NCBI GenBank assembly: GCA_905250025.1
Contig: CAJNOJ010000143.1
Coordinates: 124,001-188,000 of the forward strand
Source of the DNA: Adineta ricciae
Lineage: Eukaryota; Rotifera; Eurotatoria; Adinetida; Adinetidae
Length of the DNA stretch: 64,000 nt
Reading direction: 5' to 3'
Part shown: positions 22,734-33,822 of the stretch, piece after piece
Numbering within the stretch: the stretch's first letter is position 1
How the letters are laid out: every line of letters starts with the position of its first letter
Translations under genes and position numbers: made by a program
The notes under the pieces: model-generated
The model's database searches: none
What the model was told of the DNA's origin: nothing
What the model saw: the letters and a program-made list of their open reading frames with translations, nothing else

Positions 22734-24055
22734 ATGTACCGCAATAGGAGCAAAACATATCTACGTCGGAATCAGTTCTCACGTTTGGCCATCATCACAG
22801 TGATGTTCAATCCTGTTCGATATCAAACTCGTTATCGACGATATCGACAATTCGCATATCATATGGCACGTTCAGGTGTCAATCTTTTTACTATCGAATG
22901 TATCTTCGAATCAGCAACACGATACGGTTTGCCACCACAACGATTCGAAGTTACACAGCCAAATAATCCACAACATTTTCAAGTCATAGCTCCATCCATC
23001 ATATGGATGAAAGAAAATCTCATCAATATTGTTGTTCAACAACTACCACCTCACATTGATCGAATCGCATGGATCGATGCAGATGTTGAGTTCGAAGTGA
23101 GACATCATCATGTGTTATACACACACTCACCACTGTTTCAGATGACAACTGTTTTGTTTCTTCTATTGTGTATAGCGTCTTGATTGGCCGCAATTAACAA
23201 TGGCTGCTCTTGATCGATATCCTATAGTTCAAATGTTCAAAGTTGGTTTCATGACTGGCGCTGGTGGTAAACGTGAAGTGTTGAAAAGAAAGTATTCAGT
23301 CGGATATGCCATTCGTCATGGTAAAGCGATTGAAGCAAATTATCCATATGGACATGTTCATCCAGGTGTAGCTTGGGCAATGCATCGAAGTACTTTTAGT
23401 GCAATTGGTGGTCTCATGGACTTCTGTATTGTTGGATCAGATGATTTACATTTTGCCTTTGCTTTGTTAGGTCGAATCGGGGAGACATATCCAAGTAATA
23501 TACATCGAGATTATGCTATGTTAGCGAAGAGCTGGGGTGATCGAGTTGGTGCGATAGCTGGATATGGTGCAAATGTTGGTTATGTAGATATGAATGTTTA
23601 TCATCGACGGTCTGGAAGTCGAAACAGTCGAAGTCATTTTGAAAGATGGTACGAAAGGACGACTTTGTAGAAGTATTTGTTAGACTGTATTGTTATTTTT
23701 TTGTGTGTTTGCTAGGTTAATCTTATCACACTACGAGTTTTCTCCAGCAAAAGACTTGGCGAGAGATGAGCAGTCGGGTGTCGTTTATTTGACAAACAAA
23801 CGTCGATTTGATTTGGAGTTGGGAGCACGTCGAATCGAAGCGATTCAGCGAGGTGTTGTAAATTATTTTTTATCTCGCGATGAAGATAATCAAAGAATGG
23901 TGATGATGAGACAAATGGCACGAATGGGTGGATATGGTCATGGCGCAGTTGCTGCTGCTCCTCGTCGACACCGATCCGCTTCTCCAAATGCGATGATGAG
24001 AATACCTCGACAGATTGTTGCTCCTCGTCGCGCTTATCTTCAGGGCTTTTATTAA
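22734..24055 (+). CDS. glycosyltransferase-like protein (GT-A type), three exons
   Basis: Exons 22734-23096, 23176-23648 and 23716-24055 (introns of 79 and 67 nt, both GT-AG) give 391 aa. RLAIITVMFNPVRYQTR starts the nucleotide-binding-like region. RIAWIDADVEFE carries a DxD motif, expected to bind metal and sugar nucleotide. The joint then reads RLDWPQLTMAALDRYPIVQM. GVAWAMHRSTF..IGGLMDFCIVGSDDLHFAFAL resembles the acceptor-side region of GT-A enzymes. A Leu-Ile-Ser-His-Tyr-Glu segment follows after the second intron, and the C-terminus is rich in Arg, Met and Ala and probably disordered. There is no signal peptide or membrane segment, so it may be cytosolic. Similar proteins are known from bacteria and large DNA viruses as well as rotifers, so transfer is possible. 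Sugar and acceptor unknown. Confidence 0.7.
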
Positions 24056-24980
24056 ACTCTTTTTACACGAAACAGAAAGTATGATACAACATTTTATGGA
24101 AATTCTATTGAACGAGAAGGATAATTCTTACTCGATTCCATCTTAAAAAAAAGACCATTGACATGTTCACACACTAAACGCTGGCAGAACTAAAATACCG
24201 ATAGACGGACAAGTTTGTGAAGAAATAAATTTGAAATGAACTTCACTGTTTTCAGTTGGCAAGTTACTAGACATAAACAAATTTTGCACAACGTCTTTCC
24301 TTTTCATAGTTGTGCAAACTTTGACAACTCTTAAGAGATCAAGAGGACCACAAAATATATTTTCAGATTGTAAGGTTAGCGTAAGAGCGAGTCATACATT
24401 ATTTTTTGTCTAATACTTGTGCCTTATGAGCATCCTTGAACTTTTTCGCTAAAGAAACATTTCTACATACAATTCTGTGTGCTATACTAGCTCAAAACGC
24501 ATACACAACATGGTATTATCTTGTGTTCCTATCAAGATTTCGCTACATATATGCATAATGCACTCAAATCACAAAACTGAACCCTATATGTAAAGACTTT
24601 CCGGCCACCACAAAGTAATTACAAAATCTATTTTCGCACAGATCCAAATAAGTCGTCGGGTAGTATCGATACCAGATTTTTTAAATGGGCCGTAGAAGAT
24701 CTGCGCCTGTTAATCCAGATGAAACAAACGGATCTCGGGACAGAAATGGTCGTTGACATGCTCGAAGTCTAGTAATAATTAGAAAAAGAGCTACCATGTT
24801 CGATATGTTCAACAAGCAATGTAATGATTATTTATGAAACTCAAAAGCGTTTATCACCGGCATATTAGTCATCAACATCTGCGTACAAAGATACCTCATC
24901 TTGTTCATGAGACATTTTGAAATAACTTAGCCATAAAATATTAATGTGCACTTTTAGCTTTTTCTTTCTAAATAATTTAA
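24056..24980. other. intergenic stretch with an orphan coding-like fragment
   Basis: A plus frame at about 24642-24770 reads DPNKSSGSIDTRFFKWAVED and continues to TAG with protein-like composition. It has no start and no recognised family. Nothing else seen. Confidence 0.3.
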
Positions 24981-25130
24981 TCCAGGTCAAAGAATCCGAC
25001 GCGGAACTGCCCGGATTCCGAACATTCCGCCGGTTTCATGCAAGCAAGATTCCAGGCCGGAAGAGCTTGAACTCCACCGAGAAACACTCCGAAAAATTAC
25101 ATCCAGAACTCTATATATGGAAGCCGGTCG
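24981..25130 (+). repeat. degenerate CAGGTC-ended repeat copy
   Basis: Starts with tccaggtcaaagaatccg and has several internal aatccg/ttccg motifs, as in the better copies at 28563-28834 and 43566-43814. The right end is not clear. Probably an old or partial MITE. Confidence 0.4.
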
Positions 25131-26120
25131 GAAACTAACAGATCGGACAGCAACTTTCTTGACAAAAGGAACCCTAGTGTTCTGTCAAATTCCTACTCTT
25201 TCATATCCACTTTCTAAGCTTTTGAAAAACACGTCAGTACCAAAAAACACCTGATTTAACAGCTCGTCACCTTCCCGCAACCCGCCACTTGCCCAGGCAC
25301 ACAACAGTACACTAGAATCATTCTCGAACTGAATTTGCGAGCCGATGAAGATCGGATATTCAATCCTAACGAAAGAATGGTGATTGAAGTGTTAGATCAG
25401 TTTTAAGACAATACGATTTTATTATGAACAAAACGAATCTCACTACTGATGATCTTTTTGCTGAGATCTATCGAGTTTATATAAAGCTACTAGACTTAGA
25501 AAATACTAACGATACTTGGAAAGAATATGACGTATAAGGAAAAAAGAGAACATACGATGAACATATGACATGACGTCATGTCGAACATAAGAAGATATGT
25601 AGGACAATTCCCTATCATACTGAATTGGCAATTTTTCATAACATCAAGATTTTAAATCTTTTGGTGTGGTCATATGTAAAGAAATACAATCGGATTTTAA
25701 TCCTTTCAAAACTCCTCTGTTTTCTGTTTGCCAGTGGTTTGTGTAGGTTCTTGCATGGCTTTGATGGGCTGATGCGTATAATCTAGGTCCATAAATACTG
25801 TCGGAGTGTCGCCGGTGGTTTCGTTTATGAAGGATGTTATTTATTATGGGATTTTTTGAAACCAATAGGAATTGAATAGTATAAGTTGGATATGATGGCT
25901 ATAGGATCCTGTCGGAATTCGTGACAGGATCCGTGCATGATGCGTTCGAAGAAGTCAGAGTTAGGTGGAATTGGATGGGAAAGTTCGGCTGATCGGATTT
26001 CGATAGTCCTGTTAATTTTTCCAGATAGTTTCGTTGGAAGACGATCGATTAGGTCTCTGATGATAAGTTAAATCATTTTTCTCATCGATTGCTGTATGTT
26101 TATTCTATTAAAAACATACT
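25131..26120. other. intergenic stretch with an orphan coding-like fragment
   Basis: A plus frame at about 25260-25407 reads QLVTFPQPATCPGTQQYTRI, then ELNLRADEDRIFNPNERMVI and ends at TAA. The composition looks protein-like but no start or family is recognised; it may be the tail of a decayed gene together with the fragment near 24650. Confidence 0.3.
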
Positions 26121-26124
26121 TTTC

Positions 26125-26872
26125 ATCCAAACGTATATGTCGTATCAAACCTAGCTCGCTTGTCAAAGTTATTACTTTGACAGAGAATTGAACTAGATTA
26201 CAACTATGAAGATTCGAAAAATTGCCACACTCTAGTTAAGACGTATTCTTTCCTCGCTACATCGATCTGACTATACAAAACGAAGATGTAAACCTTTGTT
26301 CTGAGCACGCTTGGAGCATGTAACAGCTGAAGTTCTTTCTATTTTGAGAATTACAACTATGACAAAATCGACTGTCAAAGTAGCAATTTTATCTAAGTGA
26401 ATTATGACAGTCGTAACTTTGACAAGATGGCACGCCATAGTTATAACTTCGACAGTATTAAAACATTACAGAAAAACCTTTAACAAAACCAAGCATCAAG
26501 ATTATCTGAAAATAAAGAAAAATATAGATACGAGTAGACAACGAAATTTACATAATGGTGTGGTTATGGTTTTCACGTTTATATCGATAGCGTCACTGTT
26601 GGTCAAAAAGTGCCGAGATGAGACCGTAAATGAGATCGGACAATCAATCGATGAAAATGCAAATTGGCTGAAGTATTGTTTGAATCTTGTTATCATCACT
26701 CAGCAACTTATCGTGATAAATGATTAGTTGCTTATTAGTATCCATATGTTTTCTATTTTCGAATAATTTCGATGGCTGATTTTCTAATAGTTGTAATCTC
26801 GTTCAATTCTTTGTAAAAAGAAGAAGTCTGACAAGCAAGCTAGGTTTGATACAACATACATATACGCATACA
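26125..26872. mobile_element. non-autonomous TIR element (MITE), about 0.75 kb
   Basis: Left end (about 26125-26170: cgtatatg...gtatcaaacctagctcgcttgtca) is inversely repeated at the right end (about 26828-26872: tgacaagcaagctaggtttgatac...catatacg). The TIRs are about 45 bp with a few mismatches. The interior contains several copies of a taactttgaca/tgtcaaagtta motif in both orientations and no transposase. An open frame at 26404-26727 inside it is not protein-like. The transposon superfamily is not determined. Confidence 0.6.
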
Positions 26873-28562
26873 GTTGAATTGACGACAATATTTTTTTCTT
26901 TTCTTTTCTGTCATCCAATATTTACAGCTTGTTCAACGACCCATGACCGCGTGCATAGATATTTTCTTTTTACTTCGGTATCGAACATTTAATCTTTGTC
27001 ATATTGTACTCGTTATGGTTTGGAGAAGAATGAAATTCACAAAATTAGATCGCATCATCGATTATTTGTTTACAAGTAAGAAGATGTTTCCGACACATCC
27101 AAAGTTCTCCTCTCAGTCAACTCTTCACAAAATATAAAGCATTCATATTCATTTAAGACTGAGCTTTATACTAATCACTTCAACGTACACACAATTGTAA
27201 AATGTAATTCACGTTCGTTTGCTTTTATACGACAGTATAATAGAACGTGTAATTATTTCAGTGATTTTAATAGAACCGCGTGAATATCTATGTTCATATA
27301 GTTGGAAGAATGAAACACTGGTCGAAACGAAGAATATGTCAGACGTTCACTCTACAACCACCGAGAAAAATGTTTTCCTTTTGCATCAGAGAAGAGTAGA
27401 ATGAATACTTTCAGTTCTAAACATGGTGAAAAGAAAAGGCTTTCTTTTTTCTGTGCTCTTCTTCGCTTCGTATTCTCCGCTCTTTAGTATAAGAAAAAAT
27501 GTTAGAAACATTGAGGATTTCTTCGACTTAACGTCTGCGCATTACTTAGAACAGAACAGAGAAGGATGAGCTCTGAAATATCCTTCCCTATTACGCGAGA
27601 ATTTCATATAAAAAGAAATCTAACTCTAAATCACGCATCCTATTCCTCGCCTCAATTAATTTATCCGTGTGAAAATGAAGTTGGTGTTTCTATTATAACT
27701 TTAATCATTCGATTCAGTAAAAACTTTATCTTCTTCATATGACTTTATCATTGAAAATTTCCTCTTAGTCAATAAGAACATTAGATTTACAATATAACGT
27801 GCTAAGATTTGTTGAGAATTTCTGCTTTTTTTTATCAGCTGTAGTCATAATTTCAAAAGAACATTGTATATTTTTTCTCAAGTTGTTAAAATTCGTCATT
27901 ACCTATAAAAAAAAACTTTCGATCTTTCATTCTTCGGAAATTTTTTCAGCGCCAGCTCTGTTCACAGACCATAAAATTTCAACTGTGTTATTCTAAATAA
28001 CAATGCTATGTATTGTTACAATATATGAACTTTCTATGAGAGCAATTTAACGTTTTTTTTCCAATGTTCAGGTTATCCAATGTGGTGTTAATATGTTATT
28101 TTCTCTATTGTTGTATAGAAGAAGAAATGTGTTGTGAAAAGATGTTCATAGATTTGATCACAATCTAGTGTCTTCGCATTTTTTTCTTTTCTTTGCTCTT
28201 CAGTCACGTCTTTTTCGACACATTCCAATGTCTCATTCAAGATTTCTTCTACACAGGATAGCATGCTATTTTTAGTATGAAGAGAAAAATCGAACGAGAA
28301 TAAATAGATGCAAGAACAATTAGAGACATTGTCTTTCTCGTGGATTTAGCCGTCTCTACGAACATAAAGAAATGAACAACCGCTGTTTCCATCTCTTGTT
28401 CTCTCGGTTTCAGATGCATTTTATCTCTGAACTAAAGATAGCGCTTCACAAGGAATAAAAAGCGGAGTTAAATCACTCCTACCTCAACCAAAAATAATCG
28501 CAAATGAGTTGAGTTTCAATAAGTTTCAGTGTGCATTGTAATTCAGTATAATTTTATGTTAG
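26873..28562. other. AT-rich intergenic stretch
   Basis: Several frames of 60-80 codons exist (26943, 27219, 27799) but none has family resemblance or splice support. Long pyrimidine tracts occur. Nothing else recognised. Confidence 0.4.
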
Positions 28563-28834
28563 TCTAGGTCGAAGAATCCGGTCCGATCCGATCTGATTTC
28601 AGACTATTCCAGCCATTTCATGGAAGCAGTATTTCTGAGAACGGACCCGGTGACTAGATTTAGCGAGTTTCACATGGAGCCGATCAGAGCCTGCCATACA
28701 CGGCAGTCTGATACAGTCTCAGGATTTTTCTGCTGGAACTTGAGTATTTTCCGAACGTTTCCAACCGGAAAATAATAAATTTCCTGCAGGTTTCGTCGTA
28801 TATTAGTGTAATACTGCTTCCGGAATCATCGTCC
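28563..28834. mobile_element. CAGGTC-type MITE copy, about 270 bp
   Basis: The left end (tctaggtcgaagaatccgg) and right end (ccggaatcatcgtcctggg) are imperfect inverted repeats. The interior is rich in ttccg/aatccg motifs. It shares its ends with copies at 43566, 49502 and 58740 but has a different interior. Non-coding. Confidence 0.55.
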
Positions 28835-28859
28835 TGGGAGCTCTACTTACTTGCGGCGA

Positions 28860-29345
28860 AATTTCATTTCTTCTAACTCTTTTTAACTTCATTTTACTTT
28901 CGAAAACTAAAATAAAGAAAAGTAAAATTATCAACGTTATTTTCTTGAGTAAAGTAAAGCCACTAATTAACTTTACTTTTACCTGCTAAAGTAAGCTTAA
29001 AAATAGTATTTTATCCGAAAAACTAAAATAAAAAAGTAAGACATTTCAACTTAAATTTGAAGAATAGGTAAAATAAAACTCACTAAACGGCATTATTCGT
29101 GAGTAATCAAAAAAGTGTACTTTCTCAATTCTATTAATTTTATTTTACATTAATACGAAGCCCTAGTGACACTCAATAATCTCTGATAATTTTTCGAATT
29201 ATTTATACGTGTTACTAACCTAACAAAATATAAACATTTTTTAAATATTTCGCTTCAGTTCTTTTACATTACTTTATTTTAGTTTAGTTTACTTTTTGGT
29301 AAAGCATACTAACTTTAATTTACCGGGTAAAGTTAAAACAAAGTG
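28860..29345. repeat. region of dense taaagt/actttta inverted motifs
   Basis: Both ends and the interior carry many copies of aaagtaaa/ttactttt in opposite orientations, including a near-palindrome around 29313-29338 (actttaatttaccgggtaaagtt). It could be a degenerate MITE-like element or a secondary-structure-prone AT-rich segment. No TSD identified. Confidence 0.35.
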
Positions 29346-29809
29346 CCACTCCTACTCCAAACTTAGGTTATCGCATACGCGTTCTGATACAGAAAACATT
29401 ATTAGAATACAGATAAATATAATATGCCACTGACGTTTCCTTTTTTTGCATGGCGTGACAAATTCTAAGCAAAGTTTCTATGCTACGTTAGCCTTGACTA
29501 ATATTCTGTGACTCTATTGTTCGTATCGTTATGTGGAATAAAATGGCATTAGCAACATGTCTTGCACTGTTATTTACTATCTTGTACAGGCTGCAAAAGT
29601 AGTTCTGCGTTTCCTTCTGCGACGATCTTTGACACAAATTAGACATTTCAGTAGCAATTAATTAGAAGTACGGACGTTTGAGACGGAAATTGGAAAGATT
29701 AATATGTAACTTTAGGAACAGTCGAACATTGTCTTTTATTCACAAGAAATTTATAAGAATCTTAGTGACGCTGTGCAGATAAATAAATCTTCTTTCTTTT
29801 ATAGAATTC
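29346..29809. other. upstream region of the CAP59-like gene
   Basis: No further feature recognised. An acceptor-like ctttta|tag directly precedes the ATG at 29810, so a 5' untranslated exon may lie upstream. Confidence 0.35.
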
Positions 29810-30766
29810 ATGCGGAACAAAGGTTGTTGTATGTGTCTACTTTTATTATTCTTACAATCCTTATTGATCATTCATTTACAAAGAAAGTATGATGCTCTCT
29901 ACTCTCTTGCTACTATTCCACACATAGACACATTTTGGCATTCAAATAATGATGTGTCGATTATTGTTCCACGACAGCGCACTCTGGTGAAATTCGATCG
30001 TAGCTTTATCATTGTTACAGCATGTGCTCGAGATGTGGCTAAATTTTTACCAGAATTTCGACGAAACATTGAAGATATTGTCTCGATCTTTGAGGACTAT
30101 CGAGTACTTATTGGTGAATCTGATTCTAAAGATGCTACGCGAGAATATCTAACAAAGTGGTCAGTGAAAAATCCGAAAATTCAGCTTTATACTTATGGGA
30201 ATTTAACGAGAACATTTTCAACGCGACGAACGGATCGAATCGCTTATTGTCGAAATCATCTGCTGACTACTGCTCGCGAAAAGCAATGGATTCCACGTGC
30301 GCAATTTCTACTTGTTGTTGACATTGATGTTAATGGAAATTCTATTCTTTCTACTGACAAGTTTCTGACAAATTTTCGTTATAATTTAAATCAATGGGGA
30401 GCAATGACAGCATCTCAAACTCATCTATACTATGATATCTGGGCACTGCGATCATCCATCGTCGATTATGATTGTTGGAAGGCAGTAAACAAGTATCCGC
30501 GAAATTCAGATATTGCTCAGAAAATATTTATTGATGTTCATCGAAAGCCTATCCCTAAAAATCATCCACTTATACCGGTCCAGTCAGCTTTTGGCGGCTT
30601 TGCGGTATATCAAACACGATACTTACAAGATTGTCGATATGATTCATTCGATGCTGAATTCAGCTATGGTAAATGCGAGCATGTGATATTCAATGAATGT
30701 GTTAGTCGAAATGGAGGAAGGATATTTGTCAACCCTGCATTTCAAAATTCTGATGGATTGTTGTGA
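29810..30766 (+). CDS. CAP59-like type II membrane glycosyltransferase
   Basis: A single-exon 318-aa frame. It has a short basic N-terminus, then a hydrophobic anchor (CMCLLLLFLQSLLIIHL, about residues 7-24) typical of Golgi type II enzymes. The core has SFIIVTACARDVAKFLPEFR, YRVLIGESDSKDATREYL, RIAYCRNHLL, a metal-site-like LLVVDIDVNG, YYDIWALRSS with YDCW, and VQSAFGGFAVYQTRYL. The order and motifs resemble fungal CAP59/cryptococcal mannosyltransferase-type proteins (Pfam CAP59_mtransfer family), which occur in bdelloids. Likely role: addition of a sugar in the secretory pathway. Donor unknown. Intact, with no frame breaks. Confidence 0.7.
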   Translation: MRNKGCCMCLLLLFLQSLLIIHLQRKYDALYSLATIPHIDTFWHSNNDVSIIVPRQRTLVKFDRSFIIVTACARDVAKFLPEFRRNIEDIVSIFEDYRVLIGESDSKDATREYLTKWSVKNPKIQLYTYGNLTRTFSTRRTDRIAYCRNHLLTTAREKQWIPRAQFLLVVDIDVNGNSILSTDKFLTNFRYNLNQWGAMTASQTHLYYDIWALRSSIVDYDCWKAVNKYPRNSDIAQKIFIDVHRKPIPKNHPLIPVQSAFGGFAVYQTRYLQDCRYDSFDAEFSYGKCEHVIFNECVSRNGGRIFVNPAFQNSDGLL

Positions 30767-30943
30767 ACTGCAAATAAGTAATTACGCATGAACGTATTTA
30801 TACACAACTGAATCGTCTCTCAGCCTTGTGTATTCGCAAATTATTCAAATAATTGTGTCCTTCATTAGCACTAATGATTTGTTCTACAATTTGTATCGTC
30901 TTACAATTTAGTATATTTTGAATATCTTTGGACATGAAGAATC

Positions 30944-31919
30944 CTATCTTAACGTTATTCGATCGCTAGAACGATAGTTAAGCAATGATTTATATGTGAT
31001 ACGGTTAGAATTATCAAAGGAGTTTGCTCCGCAGTATGCAGTATTAATTAGATATATTATATCAAGACCACCACATTGCCAATCAATGCAACTTGCTTTA
31101 TGTACTGATGTCGACAACGTATCAAATTGCCAACCAACATATTGAAATTCAGTATAACGAAGACTATCACTGAAAGGTAGACCAGTATCATCATAAAGAA
31201 GATGATCGATAGCTATATTCCAATTGTTTAAAATCAATAAATCTTTCGTGCACGTTAAACTTAAAACATTCCGCTGATTAGAATGCGTGAGTACGGTAAC
31301 TGGATTACATAACGTTAAATATGTACGAGTAATAGGATCATATCGAGTAGTAGATTTACTCATGCCATCAGAAAAAGAGATAATAGAACAAAATGATAAT
31401 GTATTGGATGTGAGATTTGATTCCGTGACGACAGCGAGATTAGCTAAAGGAATGAAATTGAAGAGTAAACATTTAATACTCGTACCGATTGATTGGATGA
31501 CGATGAAAGCTAGACAAGATGACAACACTGCCCTCTAATAACCCTGGCGCAGCTAAATTTGGATACGAGGACGGTATCCACGATTGATTGAACGGCCAGG
31601 ATGATGTCATTCGCCAATTTTTCGGAGACATTACAGGATCATCTTTTGTCGTATTGCTGTGTGCTGTGACAATGTTGAAGATCGCAGCTAATGATTGCCG
31701 CTTGAAATATTCACCAGGCCAAGTACTTGGCACTGTTCGATTTTCTATAGAGCGATATATGACTTGATTAGTCATGACAATAGGCATGGGACCTGTTGAG
31801 AATGCGCCATTAAATAGTATTCCTCCACCATTACTATTATTATGTTCATGAAAGACCATCGTCAACACTCCGATGTATAATGATACTACTTTGATGTTTA
31901 CCATCGATGCTAATTGCAT
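30944..31919 (-). pseudogene. disrupted or unusually spliced gene of unknown function
   Basis: Two minus-strand frames overlap. The first, from ATG at 31919 (MQLASMVNIKVVSLYIGVLT), includes FNGAFSTGPMPIVMTNQVIY, an SIENRT glycosylation site and FNQSWIPSSYPNLAAPGLL, and stops near 31474. The second, in another frame, enters at about 31528 (LAFIVIQSIGTSIKCLLFNF) and runs through YDPITRTYLTLCNPVTVL, WNIAIDHLLYDDTG and SCIDWQCGGLDIIYL to a stop at 30944. Composition is protein-like on both sides and the frames meet without a normal-sized intron (the only GT-AG in the overlap is about 19-34 nt). A frameshift in a host gene, or a sequence error, explains it best. No family recognised; multiple N-glycosylation sites and hydrophobic segments suggest a membrane or secreted protein. 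Confidence 0.45.
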
Positions 31920-31931
31920 AAACAATATCAC

Positions 31932-32500
31932 TGTATACAGCTAATGTAGTAAAATAGCTATGAATTTCCATTGTCATCACTGCTATATACGGAGCACATT
32001 TTTAGATTGTGTTTGGTATTTTTTTGTTAAAAAAGTCATGACTGGCTAATAGACGACTGGATGACAGACGAACAAGTGATGGTGAACCAAGAAAAATCCT
32101 TATGACATCTCATTTTGATAAGCGACTGCATTCAATTCAAATATGGAGTCATATATAGGTCTGCATATGATCAAAGATTAAAAATTCACCACGACGATCA
32201 AAGTTGTAAAAGTATCGGCATATGTGTTAGAATTATCGATCTAAACGAAAAAAGAATATGACAACATGTATTTTATGCGTAGCAAAAATCAGTTGATCTG
32301 TCTTTTTGGTCTATCATTGTGGTTACATTATTGGAAGGAGGTACATCTGTTTTTTACTCAGCTGGATTCTTGCTTCGTGAAGATAAGAGAAAAGAGGGAA
32401 CCATAAATGACGCACTTTGCATCATTGAAGAGATAAAATGAAGAAAAAAAAGGTTATTCTTTTGAGTGTCATCTCTTTAGGCAAAACACGCTAAACAATT
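31932..32500. other. intergenic stretch
   Basis: Lies between a minus-strand and a plus-strand gene and so holds both upstream regions. No specific motif or repeat recognised. Confidence 0.4.
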
Positions 32501-33664
32501 ATGGACAAACCTCAACGTTTGCTTCTAAATATCGAAGATTATCATCAACAGGCGAAAGGCAAACTACCTGCGATGATCTATGATTTCTATAGTACGGGCT
32601 CCGATGATCAACTAACATTAATTGATAACGAACGAGCTTTTCGACAAATCAAATTACGTCCAAAAGTATTAATTGATGTTTCTTCACATTCAACGAAGGA
32701 TTCGATCAATTGTCAAACTCAAGTTTTGAATTCGACGACAACACTTTCATTTCCTTGCATGATTGCTCCAACTGCGTTGCATCGATTAGCGAATAATGAA
32801 CATGGAGAATTAGCAACAGTTCGAGCAGCTGTTGCCTGTTCGACAGTTATGTGCGTAAGTACGAATGCGTCTGTAAACATGAAGCGAATTGCTGATGAAC
32901 ACCGTCAACAAATCAGAATGAACTATCCTCAAAGTACATCACAACTATGGTTTCAGCTGTATGTTTTAAAAAATCGTCGAAGTACACAAAAATTAATTGA
33001 GCGTGCTGAAGAATGTAATTACAAAGCTTTGGTAATCACAGTCGATCATTGTGAACAAGGCAATAGAGAATGTTATATTCGAAATAACTTCACCCTTCCA
33101 AATGGGATTCAAGCTGAGAATCTCGTCGATGATGATAATGAAAATAGTGAGTTCGGTAGAACATATCGAAGCAATATACCAATTGATGCAGCACTATCAT
33201 GGAAAGATATTGATTGGATACGATCAATTACATCGTTATCAGTTATTATTAAGGGTATTATTCATCCTGATGATGCTCGAGAAGCTATCCGACATGGTGT
33301 GCAAGGTATTATTATCTCAAATCATGGAGGTCGACAATTAGATACTTGTCAGGGAACAATTGATGCTCTACGAGACATTATGATAGCTCTTGGAAGTGAC
33401 AAAGATCAAATCGATATTTATGTTGATGGTGGAATTCGACGAGGAACTGATATCTTGAAAGCGATTGCCTTGGGAGCAAAGGCAGTGTTGGTTGGACGAC
33501 CGATACTATGGGGTCTAGCAGTAGACGGTGCACAAGGTGTACAAAGCGTATTAAATATTTTGAAAAATGAATTTCGATTAGCCATGATGCTCTGTGGTTG
33601 TCAAACGATTGAAGACATTCGAAAAAACAATCTATTAATACTAGATAACAGATCGAAACTGTAG
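32501..33664 (+). CDS. FMN-dependent (S)-2-hydroxyacid oxidase / lactate oxidase-like
   Basis: A single-exon 387-aa protein covering the whole FMN-dependent alpha-hydroxyacid dehydrogenase family. It opens with YDFYSTGSDDQLTLIDNERA and FRQIKLRPKVLIDVS. MIAPTALHRLAN is the FMN-site PTA motif. WFQLYVLKNR and ALVITVDHCEQGNRE follow. VIIKGIIHPDDA has the conserved Lys, IIISNHGGRQLD the catalytic His with the substrate Arg, and IYVDGGIRRGTDILKAIALG and AVLVGRPILWGLA the phosphate site. These enzymes oxidise glycolate, lactate or longer 2-hydroxyacids to 2-oxoacids, releasing H2O2, usually in peroxisomes; the C-terminus (RSKL) contains the PTS1-type tripeptide SKL-like signal, so peroxisomal import is plausible. 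The usual TVDxP is TVDHC here. Substrate uncertain. Confidence 0.92.
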   Translation: MDKPQRLLLNIEDYHQQAKGKLPAMIYDFYSTGSDDQLTLIDNERAFRQIKLRPKVLIDVSSHSTKDSINCQTQVLNSTTTLSFPCMIAPTALHRLANNEHGELATVRAAVACSTVMCVSTNASVNMKRIADEHRQQIRMNYPQSTSQLWFQLYVLKNRRSTQKLIERAEECNYKALVITVDHCEQGNRECYIRNNFTLPNGIQAENLVDDDNENSEFGRTYRSNIPIDAALSWKDIDWIRSITSLSVIIKGIIHPDDAREAIRHGVQGIIISNHGGRQLDTCQGTIDALRDIMIALGSDKDQIDIYVDGGIRRGTDILKAIALGAKAVLVGRPILWGLAVDGAQGVQSVLNILKNEFRLAMMLCGCQTIEDIRKNNLLILDNRSKL

Positions 33665-33822
33665 AATAATACCGAATAGTGTGTTGTTGTTTTTTTTTAT
33701 TATCATAGCTTTAACGCTATTCTATTCACCTGAGACAGGTATAAAGAGCGTATGATGATAATAGATAAGAAGAAAGTTTAATCCATTTTTGTTTTAAAAC
33801 ACCATCGTTTTTATAGAAAAAT

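Noticed and set aside
26404-26727. 107-codon plus frame
   Set aside because: Lies inside the TIR element at 26125-26872, not protein-like, and built from the element's internal repeats.
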